A stretch of 64,000 bases of DNA, taken from the NCBI GenBank assembly GCA_015059305.1, contig SVAQ01000001.1, positions 124,001-188,000 of the forward strand, in the 5' to 3' direction. How positions within the stretch are numbered: position 1 is the stretch's first letter; every line of letters starts with the position of its first letter. This stretch comes from Bacillota bacterium (GTDB taxonomy: Bacteria; Bacillota_I; Bacilli_A; RF39; UBA660). A program made the position numbers and the translations under genes. Positions 17,418 through 26,810 of the stretch are shown here, piece by piece. Under the pieces are notes generated by a model. The model saw only the letters and a program-made list of their open reading frames with translations, was not told the DNA's origin and made no database searches.

Positions 17418-20400
17418 CTACAATACTTCATCATCTTCGGCATTATAACTTTCGATGTATTTAAATAGTGTTGGCATGCCAGAAACAATGTTATACCCAA
17501 AGCTATTCGGAATATTATTAGAAATAGACCTTGTGCTTGAAAATAGCTTAAATATACTTTGTTCTGCTAGTCCATTTCCTATCCAAATACCCCTTGTACT
17601 ATTTACAATATCCTTATACCATAAATCATACTCTAATTTTTTTAGGTTGTCAAACGTTTCAACTAATATATACGTTAATTTGGACAATTTCTTTGCATTC
17701 ATCATTGGTTGTCCTACAAGAGGATCAAAATTAGCTCCTAAAATAGTTTTGATTTTATTAATACCAGTTATTACTAAAACCATATCACCATAGTTATTTA
17801 GCGATTCACTATCATAACCGCTATTTACATATACTTCATTTAAATCATCAATTACTTTTTTGAAACTTTCAAACACTTTATCAAATCCTGAGTTAAAGTA
17901 ACGAGCATATGAAGAACTTTCTGTTAATATTCTTTCAGCATCAATAACATAAACTGCAGTATCCTTAATTCCAGCCATTTCATAAATAAATGAATTCATA
18001 AATTTCGATGTATTTGCAACTCTTTGAGCAGAAACTAATAACGAAGGATTATTTTTAACATCCACAGATAGAATATTTAAATCTTCCTTGCTTACACCAA
18101 TTGGCACTTTATACAAGCCTTCAAGTTCAGATGCCACAAAAGAAGTTGTAACTTTTTCTGGAAGAGTCGGAATTTTTTGAGCTCTTTTTGGCGTACTTGC
18201 ATTTAATAAATTGATTTTTTCATTTATAAATGGTGTTAAATCACTAGGTTCTACTGGATAAGCACTTTGAAATTCATAAATATTTTCTCTTTTAATAAGT
18301 CCACGTCCAGAAATTTTATTTGGCAGAAGTTCTGTCCTTCCTAAAATTTGACGATAATCAAATTCATCATTCATTTGAAGCATTATCTTTTCATTAAAGT
18401 TTTGGGCAACTTTCATTCTAATATTATTAGTAGCACTTACAGTAGTTATAAAAATTATGCCATATTTTTGGCCTTCACGAGTAAGAAGAATTAATTCATC
18501 TGCAAATTCTGGATACATTTCGTTAAACGATTCAAATCCATTAATAATTGTTACTATTGTCGGTACAGTCTTACCACTATTTTTACAATAGTATTCATAA
18601 CTACCATTATAATCTGCAAACAATTTTTTTCGTTCATCGATTTTTTTACGAATTAAGCGCATCAAAGTGGTAATCTTATCTTTTTCACTTGAAGATACAA
18701 TACCACCTACATGAGGGGCTTTAGAATAAATTCTTAACGCTTCAGAACCAAAATCTAATACATATAAATTTACTTCTTCAACGGTATATGTAGTAATAAT
18801 AGAATAAATTATAGTTGAAATTAAATTTTCTTTACCACTACCTACAGCACCATATATTAATAAATTTCCTTCTCTAGAAAGCGGTGCAGTAAGTAAATTT
18901 TGTTTTTGTTCTTTCGGAGCGTCATATTCTCCGATAACCGGGTTTATAACAAATGGTTCTTTTTGATATTGATATTTTTGTTTTAAATCATCTACAAAAA
19001 TCATCGCCGGAATAGCATCTAACCATAACTGACGAACTTCAATTTGTTCTGAATTACCTATTTCTTGTAAGTACTTTAATACATTCGATATTTCTTCACC
19101 TTTGTGAATACCTCTTAAATTTTGTTTATCATTATCTACATCTTTAATTCTAGAACCAGTATTATCCACAAAATTCATTGAATTATCAACTGTCTTTTTT
19201 CTTTTGTCAGCTTCATAATATGGTGCTCCACACCAAGCTGATTGTCCTTTAGCAAAAAATTCATTAAAACCAACTTGTAAATAGAAACGTCCGGTCTCCT
19301 TAATATAAGCCGCTTGAGGAGATCTAATCATATCATTACTATCTGATTTATCTTGAACCTTTAAACAAACTCTAAATTTGGAGTTTGACCAAATTTGATC
19401 ATCTACTACACCACTTGGTTTTTGAGTTGCTAATATTAAGTGAACACCAAGTGATCGCCCGATTCTAGCAGTTGATATTAATTCATCCATGAACTCTGGT
19501 TGTTGACTTTTAAGTTCTGCAAATTCGTCTGAAATAATTAATAAATGTGCAATAGGTTCACTAACTTTACCCTCACGATATAATTTTTGATATTTATAAA
19601 TGTCAATTGTACTTTCATTACATGCATCTCTAGCTTCATTAAACATTCTTTGGCGACGTTTAAGCTCACTTTGTAAAGATGATAAACTACGATTAATCTC
19701 TGTGACATCTAGGTTAGTAATCGTTCCTGCTAAATGCGGTAACTTAACACCAGTTTCCTTATTTTCAAATGCTCCTGCTAATCCACCACCTTTGTAGTCG
19801 ATTAAAACAAATTGAACTTCTTTTGGATCATAATTTACAGCCATTGACAAAATGTACGTAATAATAAATTCTGATTTTCCTGAACCAGTCATACCAGCTA
19901 TTAATCCATGAGGACCATGAACCTTCTCATGAAGGTCTAATTTAAACAACTCACCGTTTTCATCTACGCCAACTGGACAAGATAGGGATGTTGTTGGATC
20001 ATTTTTTTGCCATCTATTAAATGAATTTAATTGTTCTACCTTACCTGCATCATACATTTCTAAGAATGAGTACACACTAGGAAGCTCATATGCACCACCA
20101 CCTACTTCAATAGGAATATTTGATACTGCATAGATATAAGAATCAATTGTCGTAGCAGTAAAATCCGGTTTAAATTCTTGTTTTTTATTTACTAATTCGT
20201 TTTCAAAAACGCCACCAACGGAAGGATCAATGCTTATAAATGATGAACATTCACTAGGTAATGAATTTAATTTATCAGTTAAATATAATAAACTAAAACC
20301 ACAAGAATGGCCAGCTTTTAAAACATCATTTACGATTCCTACTTTATTAGTCATATATACATCGTCAGTAATAACGATATAATGAGGTTGATATACAACT

Positions 20401-22034
20401 GCATTTTTTCCATCTGCATTTTGAGCTACTCTTTCTTGAAATTCTTGTTCTAGCGCTGCAGATACTCTCGAAATTTCATCAGCATTAGTTGCATAATATC
20501 TTATAGTTTTATCTACATTCCAACAATATGGTAAATTTTTGAATTTTTCCCAAAAAACCTTATTACGGGAATTTGTCAAAATAACAATCTTTAACTCATC
20601 ATATGAATGGTAAGCAAGCATTTGAAGTATTAAACCATCAACAAACCTTCTTAAAACATTATATTTACCTATTAATGCGGTTATATATTTTTCTCTAAAA
20701 GAATGCATTACAGGCACATCTGTAAGAAGATTATTTTGATTAATTATAGTTCTTAATTCTTGTTCTAGATTATCTTCTTCCAAAGTAAAATGTTCACTTG
20801 GGTAATTAACTTTAATCTTAGGCTTTACATCCCCTATTCCCAAACGCAACTCTAAGAAATCTTTATGACTAATTTTTCTTTCCCATAAGTTTCTTTTACG
20901 ATATAAAATAATATCGCCAGCACCTTTTAAATCAACATTATTTTCTATTAAAATTCTTTTTTGTCTTGTACATTCGTCTTTAATTTTACTATCTAAATTA
21001 ACTAAATACTCTTTATATTTTTCTTGTCTTAAAGCTTCTTTTTTCTTACTGCGATTTTTTTGATATGCTTTATTAATTGTTGGGAACACAAGCATTGCAA
21101 TAACCATACAAAAAGCAGTAAGAATAGAACCAAAGCTATCTTTTAAAGTAGATTCACCATTTATTACTTTAATTAATGCTGTAACGCCAGAAATTGATGA
21201 ACTCATTCCCATAACAACCATTGGTCCTAACGTTAAAAAAATAGGAACTGATTCGGGATCTTGTTTTGATGGAGGACTATCTACAGCAAAGTCTTTTGTT
21301 TCAATCACTTCACTAAACCTAGGTGGTCTAATAAAATAATCTTGTTTATTATACATTTCAAGATTTTGATCAGCAACTTTATTAACTAAAGAATAATCTA
21401 GTTTGGTTGTTTGATGAGGAACAAATTTATTTGTAACATATTTTACTTTATTATCTATTGTTCCCAGCATTAGAACATTTCCTACGATTGAAAATGTTAG
21501 TCCTTCAAGAAAGATAACGTCTCCATTACGTAAATAGCATTCATTAGTTAAATAGTTATTTACATAAACACTAACATCTGGGTTTAAATTTCGCAAATGA
21601 TATATATTGTTATTTCTTGTTATTTCTATTTGATTATAATGAACATTTGGGTTTTCATAGGAAATATAATTGGCCATTCCTCCTTCGGAAGACGTTGAAT
21701 TACCAATTGTAAAAGACATATTATCTTTGTCTACAAAGTCTAACAAAAGCATTTTACTATCAAAGGTTTCACCTACAAATACACGATATCTTTCTTCGTT
21801 TGTCACATCAAAAAAATGGTAAAAATGATTTTGAATAAGTTTAGTAGAATCTATTACACTTTCTTCTTCAATAATTTTGATATCGGAATTACTTTTAATT
21901 ATCCATTCATTATTTACAGCTTCAATATTTATTAAATTTTCTTTATTTTCGCTAGTAATCCAATAGTTACCATATACTCTTTGTGGTAATGTTAAACTTA
22001 CTATTTGGGTTTTACCTATTAATTTGACCTTCAC
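17418..22034 (-). CDS. essC: EssC/YukB-type FtsK/SpoIIIE ATPase of the type VII secretion system
   Basis: This 1538-residue membrane ATPase is the motor of the ESX-type export system. Its N-terminal 200 residues form two FHA-like beta domains (the second around 108-190), followed by two membrane helices (about 264-286 and 300-320). Three FtsK-type ATPase modules come next. The first has a complete Walker A GMTGSGKS (about 714-721) and Walker B LLIISDEFAEL. The second has GAVGSGKE (about 1061-1068), where Glu replaces the usual Thr/Ser. The third (PSLLVSAQRVANTSKF) lacks a P-loop. That gradient of decay is usual for EssC. It starts with GTG after AGGGTGG and has its own promoter. Confidence 0.94.
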   Translation of the reverse strand: MKVKLIGKTQIVSLTLPQRVYGNYWITSENKENLINIEAVNNEWIIKSNSDIKIIEEESVIDSTKLIQNHFYHFFDVTNEERYRVFVGETFDSKMLLLDFVDKDNMSFTIGNSTSSEGGMANYISYENPNVHYNQIEITRNNNIYHLRNLNPDVSVYVNNYLTNECYLRNGDVIFLEGLTFSIVGNVLMLGTIDNKVKYVTNKFVPHQTTKLDYSLVNKVADQNLEMYNKQDYFIRPPRFSEVIETKDFAVDSPPSKQDPESVPIFLTLGPMVVMGMSSSISGVTALIKVINGESTLKDSFGSILTAFCMVIAMLVFPTINKAYQKNRSKKKEALRQEKYKEYLVNLDSKIKDECTRQKRILIENNVDLKGAGDIILYRKRNLWERKISHKDFLELRLGIGDVKPKIKVNYPSEHFTLEEDNLEQELRTIINQNNLLTDVPVMHSFREKYITALIGKYNVLRRFVDGLILQMLAYHSYDELKIVILTNSRNKVFWEKFKNLPYCWNVDKTIRYYATNADEISRVSAALEQEFQERVAQNADGKNAVVYQPHYIVITDDVYMTNKVGIVNDVLKAGHSCGFSLLYLTDKLNSLPSECSSFISIDPSVGGVFENELVNKKQEFKPDFTATTIDSYIYAVSNIPIEVGGGAYELPSVYSFLEMYDAGKVEQLNSFNRWQKNDPTTSLSCPVGVDENGELFKLDLHEKVHGPHGLIAGMTGSGKSEFIITYILSMAVNYDPKEVQFVLIDYKGGGLAGAFENKETGVKLPHLAGTITNLDVTEINRSLSSLQSELKRRQRMFNEARDACNESTIDIYKYQKLYREGKVSEPIAHLLIISDEFAELKSQQPEFMDELISTARIGRSLGVHLILATQKPSGVVDDQIWSNSKFRVCLKVQDKSDSNDMIRSPQAAYIKETGRFYLQVGFNEFFAKGQSAWCGAPYYEADKRKKTVDNSMNFVDNTGSRIKDVDNDKQNLRGIHKGEEISNVLKYLQEIGNSEQIEVRQLWLDAIPAMIFVDDLKQKYQYQKEPFVINPVIGEYDAPKEQKQNLLTAPLSREGNLLIYGAVGSGKENLISTIIYSIITTYTVEEVNLYVLDFGSEALRIYSKAPHVGGIVSSSEKDKITTLMRLIRKKIDERKKLFADYNGSYEYYCKNSGKTVPTIVTIINGFESFNEMYPEFADELILLTREGQKYGIIFITTVSATNNIRMKVAQNFNEKIMLQMNDEFDYRQILGRTELLPNKISGRGLIKRENIYEFQSAYPVEPSDLTPFINEKINLLNASTPKRAQKIPTLPEKVTTSFVASELEGLYKVPIGVSKEDLNILSVDVKNNPSLLVSAQRVANTSKFMNSFIYEMAGIKDTAVYVIDAERILTESSSYARYFNSGFDKVFESFKKVIDDLNEVYVNSGYDSESLNNYGDMVLVITGINKIKTILGANFDPLVGQPMMNAKKLSKLTYILVETFDNLKKLEYDLWYKDIVNSTRGIWIGNGLAEQSIFKLFSSTRSISNNIPNSFGYNIVSGMPTLFKYIESYNAEDDEVL

Positions 22035-22057
22035 ACTTCCACCCTATTCTATAAAAA

Positions 22058-22086
22058 ATTATATAATAAAATAGATAATAAAACAA
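22058..22086 (-). promoter_or_regulatory. Promoter of the type VII secretion operon
   Basis: Minus-strand TTGTTT (22086-22081), a 17-base spacer and TATAAT (22063-22058) lie about 24 bases before the essC GTG, right after the terminator of the upstream gene. It would drive essC through the DUF4176 gene as one operon, as all gaps are under 90 bases. Confidence 0.75.
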
Positions 22087-22087
22087 G

Positions 22088-22113
22088 AAAAAAAGATGCT
22101 TAGCGCATCTTTA
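22088..22113 (-). terminator. Terminator before the essC promoter
   Basis: AAGATGC/GCATCTT stem with a five-base loop and seven T residues on the minus strand, overlapping the stop of the Ig-like membrane protein gene. Confidence 0.85.
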
Positions 22114-23214
22114 AATTGAGCAAGAATATCTCTTAGTATTTCGGTAAAATCCATTAATTTCAGTATATGTTGTTGGAAACTGCGAACCATATTCTTCCTC
22201 AAGAGTTTCCATCGTTAATAAATTGACTAGTTGAATCTTTTTATTAACATTATCTATTAAAACATATCCTTCATGATTATTAATAATTATTTTACCTTCT
22301 ATTATTTGCTTTTTCATATTTTCGTATTCAGCATCACTGTCAAAACTATAATTATAAGACCTTATTGATGCCCCCATATCATTTCGTGAGGAATCAAAAG
22401 CTATTTTATCTATAATTGTGAAATTGTAATCACCAACACTTTGCTTGCTACTATTACAAGTTAAATACATATTTGCTTGCTCACTTAATACATATAATAA
22501 TGAACTTACAATAGTTTCTTGGCCTTCGCTATTTACAACTTTAATTTCTACTACATGTGGTCCACCCATAGCAGTTAAATAATCTTTTACTGCTTCTTCT
22601 GATACAAATGAAATATTATAATCTTCACGTTCTGTCGTTATAAATTCAGAAGCTTCAACTTCATCACCTAACTGTTTATATACAAGCTTAGTCGCAATAT
22701 CAAATGATACTCTTTCTTGAACTATTATTTTGGCAGTATACTTAGCCTTACCACATACTATGGAATAATTATACTCACCAGGTTCATTTACATTAACATC
22801 TAAGATATTTAATGAACACTCAGAAACATCTACTGTACTAAAATCACCATATTCCATAACACTCGTAGGTAATGTTTCTCCGACAAAAACTAATTTATCC
22901 TCAAGGGTAAATTTTGATTTACCACCAGATTTAGTACCTAGACTTAAATAATAATAAACTCCAAATGATACTCCAGCCATTAAAAGTAATACTACTACGG
23001 TAAATAATATTTTTTTTAATAAATCACCTGATTTTTTATTAGGATCTGGTGTTTTAGATTTTGGTTTATTGCCTTTTTTATTGTTTTCTTTTTTATTTTT
23101 CTTATCAGATGGCGCATCAGCTGGTAAATCATCTAACGATTCAATAACTGGCATCATCGTTGGATCAAGGCCTATTCCATCATCATTCGCTTGAAAATAT
23201 TCCTTTTCATTCAT
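22111..23214 (-). CDS. Single-pass membrane protein with Ig-like extracellular domains
   Basis: Residues 1-66 are charged and cytoplasmic (a Lys/Asn/Pro-rich stretch with KNKKENNKKGNKPKSK), residues 69-92 are a membrane helix, and the remaining 275 residues are extracellular. The extracellular part begins with two beta-sandwich modules resembling bacterial Ig-like/DUF5011 domains (VGETLPTS...NEPGEYNYSIVCGKAKYTAKIIV and a second copy to about 240). An unrecognised C-terminal domain follows, with Cys residues that could pair. It directly precedes the type VII operon on the same strand but has its own promoter and terminator. EssB has a comparable one-helix layout, but no EssB pseudokinase domain is seen. 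Confidence 0.6.
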   Translation of the reverse strand: MNEKEYFQANDDGIGLDPTMMPVIESLDDLPADAPSDKKNKKENNKKGNKPKSKTPDPNKKSGDLLKKILFTVVVLLLMAGVSFGVYYYLSLGTKSGGKSKFTLEDKLVFVGETLPTSVMEYGDFSTVDVSECSLNILDVNVNEPGEYNYSIVCGKAKYTAKIIVQERVSFDIATKLVYKQLGDEVEASEFITTEREDYNISFVSEEAVKDYLTAMGGPHVVEIKVVNSEGQETIVSSLLYVLSEQANMYLTCNSSKQSVGDYNFTIIDKIAFDSSRNDMGASIRSYNYSFDSDAEYENMKKQIIEGKIIINNHEGYVLIDNVNKKIQLVNLLTMETLEEEYGSQFPTTYTEINGFYRNTKRYSCSI

Positions 23215-23240
23215 ATTAATCAGCCCCTTATAATAATTAA

Positions 23241-23269
23241 ATTATATCTTTTTTAGAAATTTTATGCAA
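23241..23269 (-). promoter_or_regulatory. Promoter of the Ig-like membrane protein gene
   Basis: Minus-strand TTGCAT (23269-23264), 17 bases, TATAAT (23246-23241), about 26 bases upstream of the ATG. The -35 box directly follows the T-tract of the alaS terminator. Confidence 0.8.
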
Positions 23270-23271
23270 TA

Positions 23272-23304
23272 AAAAAACAATATTAAATTACTTTAATATT
23301 GCTT
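23272..23304 (-). terminator. Terminator of the alaS operon
   Basis: AGCAATATTAAA/TTTAATATTGTT stem with a four-base loop and a T-tract. The hairpin includes the alaS stop codon. Confidence 0.8.
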
Positions 23305-25063
23305 TGATTCTTCTTACTCCCGCAGAAGAACTTTCTTCCTTTTGGATAACAAAAGTTCCTAATTCAGATGTGTTTTTTACGTGTGGTCCACCACATATTT
23401 CTTTAGATAAATTACCTATAGTATATACTTTTACAATTTGACCATATTTATTTTCAAAACTACCTAAAGCTCCAGATTCTTTAGCTTCTTCGTATGTCAT
23501 ATTTTCGCAAACTACTTCCGTATTAGTTTTAATCATTTCATTAACTCTTTGTGTTAATTTTTCTTTTTCTTCATCAGTCATTTTATGATCTAAATTAAAG
23601 TCGAATCTTAATCTTTCAGATGTAATATTTGATCCTTTTTGGAAAACTTCTTCGCCATACATTTCTCTTAATGAAGCTAACATCAAGTGAGCTAACGTAT
23701 GATATTTTGTTGTTTCATATGATTGATCTGCAAGGCCACCTTTAAATACTCCTGCATCTAATGTTCTTGATTTATCTTGATGTTCTTTAAATTTATCATG
23801 GAATCCTTGTTCATCTACAGTTAAGCCATTTTCTTTTGCAAGCTCTAAAGTCATTTCTAAAGGGAAACCAAATGTATCAAATAATTTAAATGCATCGGCA
23901 CCACTTATAACTGTACCTTCTAGATATTTAATTGTTTTATAAAATAATTTTTCTCCATCTTTTAACGTTTTACTAAACTTAGTTTCTTCTTTTAAAATTT
24001 CATCTAAAATAAAACTTTCATTACGTTTTAATTCTGGATATACGTGCGAATAATTTTCAATAACTATTTTTGCAAGTTCACATAAAGAAGCTGATACTTC
24101 AAGTTTTCGCATTTCCCTAATCATTCTTCTTAAAATTCTTCTTAAAACATAGCCAGCGCCCACATTCGAAGGAACAACACCATGGTCATCTCCTAAAATA
24201 AATGTTGCCGTACGAATATGATCCATAATAATTCTAAAGCTACGTTTATATTCTTCATAGTTCTTACCTGAAAGCTCTTCTAATTTTCGACGAGTTCCAG
24301 CAAATAATTCACTATCATAAACAGATTCATAACCATTTAAAACGCAAATAACTCTTTCAAGTCCCATTCCTGTATCAACATTATGATGAGCAAGTTTAGT
24401 TAAAGCACCATCTTCGCCTTTATAAAATTCCATGAACACGTCATTCCATATTTCAAGAAATTTACCACAGCTACAAGAAGGATTACATTCTTCACAACAT
24501 TTTTCTTTTCCAGTGTCATAAAACATTTCCGTATCTGGACCGCAAGGACCTACACCGCTACCTAAAATCCAAAAATTATTCTCTTTAGGTAAAAAGTAAA
24601 TATGTGATGGATCGACACCAGCTTTTATCCAAGCACTATAACTAACTTCGTCTTTTGGAGCTGTTTCATCTCCTGCAAAGCAAGAAAAATATAATTTATC
24701 TTTTGGAATTCCTAACCATTTTTCATCAGTTAAAAATTCAAAACTCATTTTGATTGCTTCTTCTTTAAAATAGTCGCCTAAAGACCAATTACCTAACATT
24801 TCAAAAAATGTTAGATGCGAATTATCTCCAACATCATCAATATCACCCGTTCTAATACACTTTTGAACATCAGTAAGTCTTTTTCCTTCAGGATGTTCTT
24901 CTCCTAATAAATATGGTACCAAAGGATGCATACCAGCGGTAGTAAATAAGACAGTTGGATCATTTTCAGGAATTAATGATGCCGATGCAATTCTTTTGTG
25001 GCCCTTACTTTCAAAAAAAGATTGATATAACTCTCTTAATTCATCTGCACTAATTTTTTTCAT
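23288..25063 (-). CDS. alaS: Alanyl-tRNA synthetase, short form
   Basis: It attaches alanine to tRNA-Ala. The class II catalytic domain begins at once (RELYQSFFESKGHKR), with FTTAGMHPLVPYLLG and the GLERV motif 3 region near 240. The tRNA-recognition domain (about 245-400) and the editing domain follow, with zinc ligands HTLAH (about 455) and CGGPH (about 557). The protein ends at residue 591 right after the editing domain. The C-terminal DHHA1/C-Ala domain of ordinary AlaRS (about 870 residues) is absent. A Cys-rich insert (CCEECNPSCSCG) precedes EIWN, as in many AlaRSs. Its ribosome-binding site lies inside the end of the upstream kinase gene, and a tRNA-Ala T-box controls both. Confidence 0.93.
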   Translation of the reverse strand: MKKISADELRELYQSFFESKGHKRIASASLIPENDPTVLFTTAGMHPLVPYLLGEEHPEGKRLTDVQKCIRTGDIDDVGDNSHLTFFEMLGNWSLGDYFKEEAIKMSFEFLTDEKWLGIPKDKLYFSCFAGDETAPKDEVSYSAWIKAGVDPSHIYFLPKENNFWILGSGVGPCGPDTEMFYDTGKEKCCEECNPSCSCGKFLEIWNDVFMEFYKGEDGALTKLAHHNVDTGMGLERVICVLNGYESVYDSELFAGTRRKLEELSGKNYEEYKRSFRIIMDHIRTATFILGDDHGVVPSNVGAGYVLRRILRRMIREMRKLEVSASLCELAKIVIENYSHVYPELKRNESFILDEILKEETKFSKTLKDGEKLFYKTIKYLEGTVISGADAFKLFDTFGFPLEMTLELAKENGLTVDEQGFHDKFKEHQDKSRTLDAGVFKGGLADQSYETTKYHTLAHLMLASLREMYGEEVFQKGSNITSERLRFDFNLDHKMTDEEKEKLTQRVNEMIKTNTEVVCENMTYEEAKESGALGSFENKYGQIVKVYTIGNLSKEICGGPHVKNTSELGTFVIQKEESSSAGVRRIKAILK

Positions 25064-25064
25064 T

Positions 25065-25589
25065 TTACCTTAACCCTTCCAAATATTTAAATACTTTTTC
25101 TCTTAATGCATCCAGAGTATCATTAGCAAGTGTATAATCAAACTCGCCATAACTTTCTAGCGCTGTTTCTGTAACATGTGATTGTTGTTCGATTGTAAGA
25201 CTGCTTGCACCAAATTGATTTACAACATAAATTGCATATACTTCATCAAAATTTTCTTTAATCTCTTCGATTTCTTCTGGCATTCTTACATCACTAACTA
25301 CTAAATTTTGAACATAATCATCGTATATTTCAATATCGCGAATCATATTACTTGTAAAATAATTAGGATCACTTTCTCTTATTTTGTCTCCGATTTTTTG
25401 CATAAAGTCTCTTGGTTTATTGGCATCTGTTCCATCCCAATCTGTAAGTTCTAATGCAAAGTTTTTTATATATTTACTATAATGTGTAATTGCACATTCT
25501 TCATGCTTGTAAATATAAAACTCCTTAATTAGTCTTGCTACCTCATTTTTTCCACTTCCAGCTTTTCCTGCTACTAAAAATATTCTCAT
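25065..25589 (-). CDS. P-loop kinase, deoxynucleoside monophosphate kinase-like
   Basis: The 174 residues start with a P-loop, GKAGSGKN (8-15), and contain VVSDVRMPEEIEEI, a segment seen in phage-type deoxynucleotide monophosphate kinases that covers the Walker B region. NKPRDFMQKIGDKIR is also typical. It probably phosphorylates a (deoxy)nucleoside monophosphate in the cytoplasm, but substrate choice is unknown and some relatives are simply called AAA or adenylate-kinase-like proteins. It is the first gene after the tRNA-Ala T-box, two bases upstream of alaS, so it shares alaS regulation. Confidence 0.65.
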   Translation of the reverse strand: MRIFLVAGKAGSGKNEVARLIKEFYIYKHEECAITHYSKYIKNFALELTDWDGTDANKPRDFMQKIGDKIRESDPNYFTSNMIRDIEIYDDYVQNLVVSDVRMPEEIEEIKENFDEVYAIYVVNQFGASSLTIEQQSHVTETALESYGEFDYTLANDTLDALREKVFKYLEGLR

Positions 25590-25617
25590 AACTTTTCCTT
25601 TCTTTCAAAATAAAAAA

Positions 25618-25800
25618 GAATAATACCAAGGAGTGCTTCTCGCACGGTACCATCCTTTTATTTAACTTAATTAGTTTTAACGATCCACACCGATTAATCT
25701 TAGAAAGTAGCAAATATATCTTTTCTTTTATTCTTTTTCACCAACCAAGAATTCTCTTTAAAAATACTTAGATATATAATCTTTCATCAACGATTACAAG
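25618..25800 (-). promoter_or_regulatory. T-box riboswitch sensing tRNA-Ala
   Basis: Minus-strand RNA shows a stem I whose base pairs GAAAG with CTTTC. Just inside it the 3' strand reads TTGCTA, placing GCU (complement of 25709-25711) as the specifier codon for alanine. The AGAGAATTCTTGG...GGTGAAA-like elements follow the usual order. The antiterminator carries the T-box core AAGGATGGTACCGTGC (bulge UGGU pairs the tRNA ACCA end), overlapping a terminator stem UACC/GGUA with a T-tract. Uncharged tRNA-Ala should open expression of the kinase-alaS operon. Confidence 0.9.
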
Positions 25801-25803
25801 TCT

Positions 25804-25832
25804 AATATAACATAATTTATTTTATTTGCCAA
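25804..25832 (-). promoter_or_regulatory. Promoter of the alaS T-box operon
   Basis: Minus-strand TTGGCA (25832-25827), 17 bases, TATATT (25809-25804). Transcription would start near 25797 and give a leader of about 208 bases. The -35 box touches the T-tract of the upstream terminator. Confidence 0.75.
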
Positions 25833-25833
25833 T

Positions 25834-25863
25834 AAAAAAGAGATGAACAACTCACCTCTTTTA
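25834..25863 (-). terminator. Terminator downstream of the yihY-like gene
   Basis: AAAAGAGGTGA/TCATCTCTTTT stem (one G-U pair) with a five-base loop and T-tract, about 100 bases after the membrane-protein stop. The bases between (25864-25964) hold a further GAATATC/GATATTC inverted repeat and no gene. Confidence 0.75.
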
Positions 25864-25964
25864 GATATTACTCCTGAATATCGTTAACATAAACGTTAGA
25901 TTGATATTCAAGAAATTAACGTACTATATAAGTAATACCTGTAATAGCACATTAATATTATTTT

Positions 25965-26810
25965 CTATTTATTAGTTTTTATAACACCAGTTTTTTCCAA
26001 TTCATCAGCTTCTTTTTGATAATTTAAACTCATGCCCACAACGAAGAAATATGCTAAAAAATAAAACCACATCATTAGCACACATATACTTGTAAGTCCT
26101 CCATAAAAGGCAGTATAGTCTGCTAAATTATTAATATAGAAAGAATATAATTCCGTCATAATTATCCAAGCAATCGTAGTAAATATCGCACCATAATTTG
26201 CATTATGTGCAACAATTTTGCGATCCGGAGAAAGCACATATATTATCTTAATTAGGAAAAATAAGAATATCCACATAACTGGATTTTTTAATAATTTAAA
26301 AATTTGAACAATAATATTAGTAATTTGAGTATTTAAATTTACCGCTTTTATTAAGCCAACAATTTGATCCCCAAAAATAGGTACTATAAGTAGACATACT
26401 AACAAGAAAACAAAGATTATTGATATTACAATTGCTTTAAATCTTCTTTGAAACCAGTTACCATTTTTTACTCCATAAATAGTATTTGATGTAACTATAA
26501 CTGAGGCTGCTCCATTACTGGATAAATAATAACAAACGATAATAACCACTGTTAATTTTAAACCAATATTAGTACCCGAAGAAGTACTAAGCATTAATTC
26601 TGCAATCTCAGAAGAAAAGGCTTTAGCTAAAAAATCATAGAGAAAATCAATTGATAAATTTAAAACTGAGGCCCCATATGTAATTAATGTCATTGTAGGA
26701 ATTATAGCTAAAACCAAGAAAAATGCAAGTTGCCCAGGCAATAATATCATGTCTGGGCGTTTAAGCACTTTATAAATCCTTTGAAAAAATTCTTTAATTT
26801 TTGTTTTCAT
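25965..26810 (-). CDS. YihY/BrkB-family inner-membrane protein
   Basis: The 281 residues have about six membrane helices and the family phrases LPGQLAFFLVLAIIPTMTLI near the start, YYLSSNGAASVIVTSNTIYG in the middle and YGGLTSICVLMMWFYFLAYFFVVG near the end. These match the YihY/virulence factor BrkB family, whose molecular function is unsettled (once misassigned as RNase BN). Its start overlaps the end of the GGDEF protein gene by 17 bases, so the two are co-translated. Confidence 0.85.
   Translation of the reverse strand: MKTKIKEFFQRIYKVLKRPDMILLPGQLAFFLVLAIIPTMTLITYGASVLNLSIDFLYDFLAKAFSSEIAELMLSTSSGTNIGLKLTVVIIVCYYLSSNGAASVIVTSNTIYGVKNGNWFQRRFKAIVISIIFVFLLVCLLIVPIFGDQIVGLIKAVNLNTQITNIIVQIFKLLKNPVMWIFLFFLIKIIYVLSPDRKIVAHNANYGAIFTTIAWIIMTELYSFYINNLADYTAFYGGLTSICVLMMWFYFLAYFFVVGMSLNYQKEADELEKTGVIKTNK

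Noticed and set aside
17455..17793. Opposite-strand frames inside essC and other large genes
   Set aside because: They lack ribosome-binding sites and family features and are nested in a well-supported gene.
25864..25964. GAATATC inverted repeat after the YihY gene as a second terminator or small RNA
   Set aside because: It has no T-tract or promoter and could arise by chance in AT-rich DNA.
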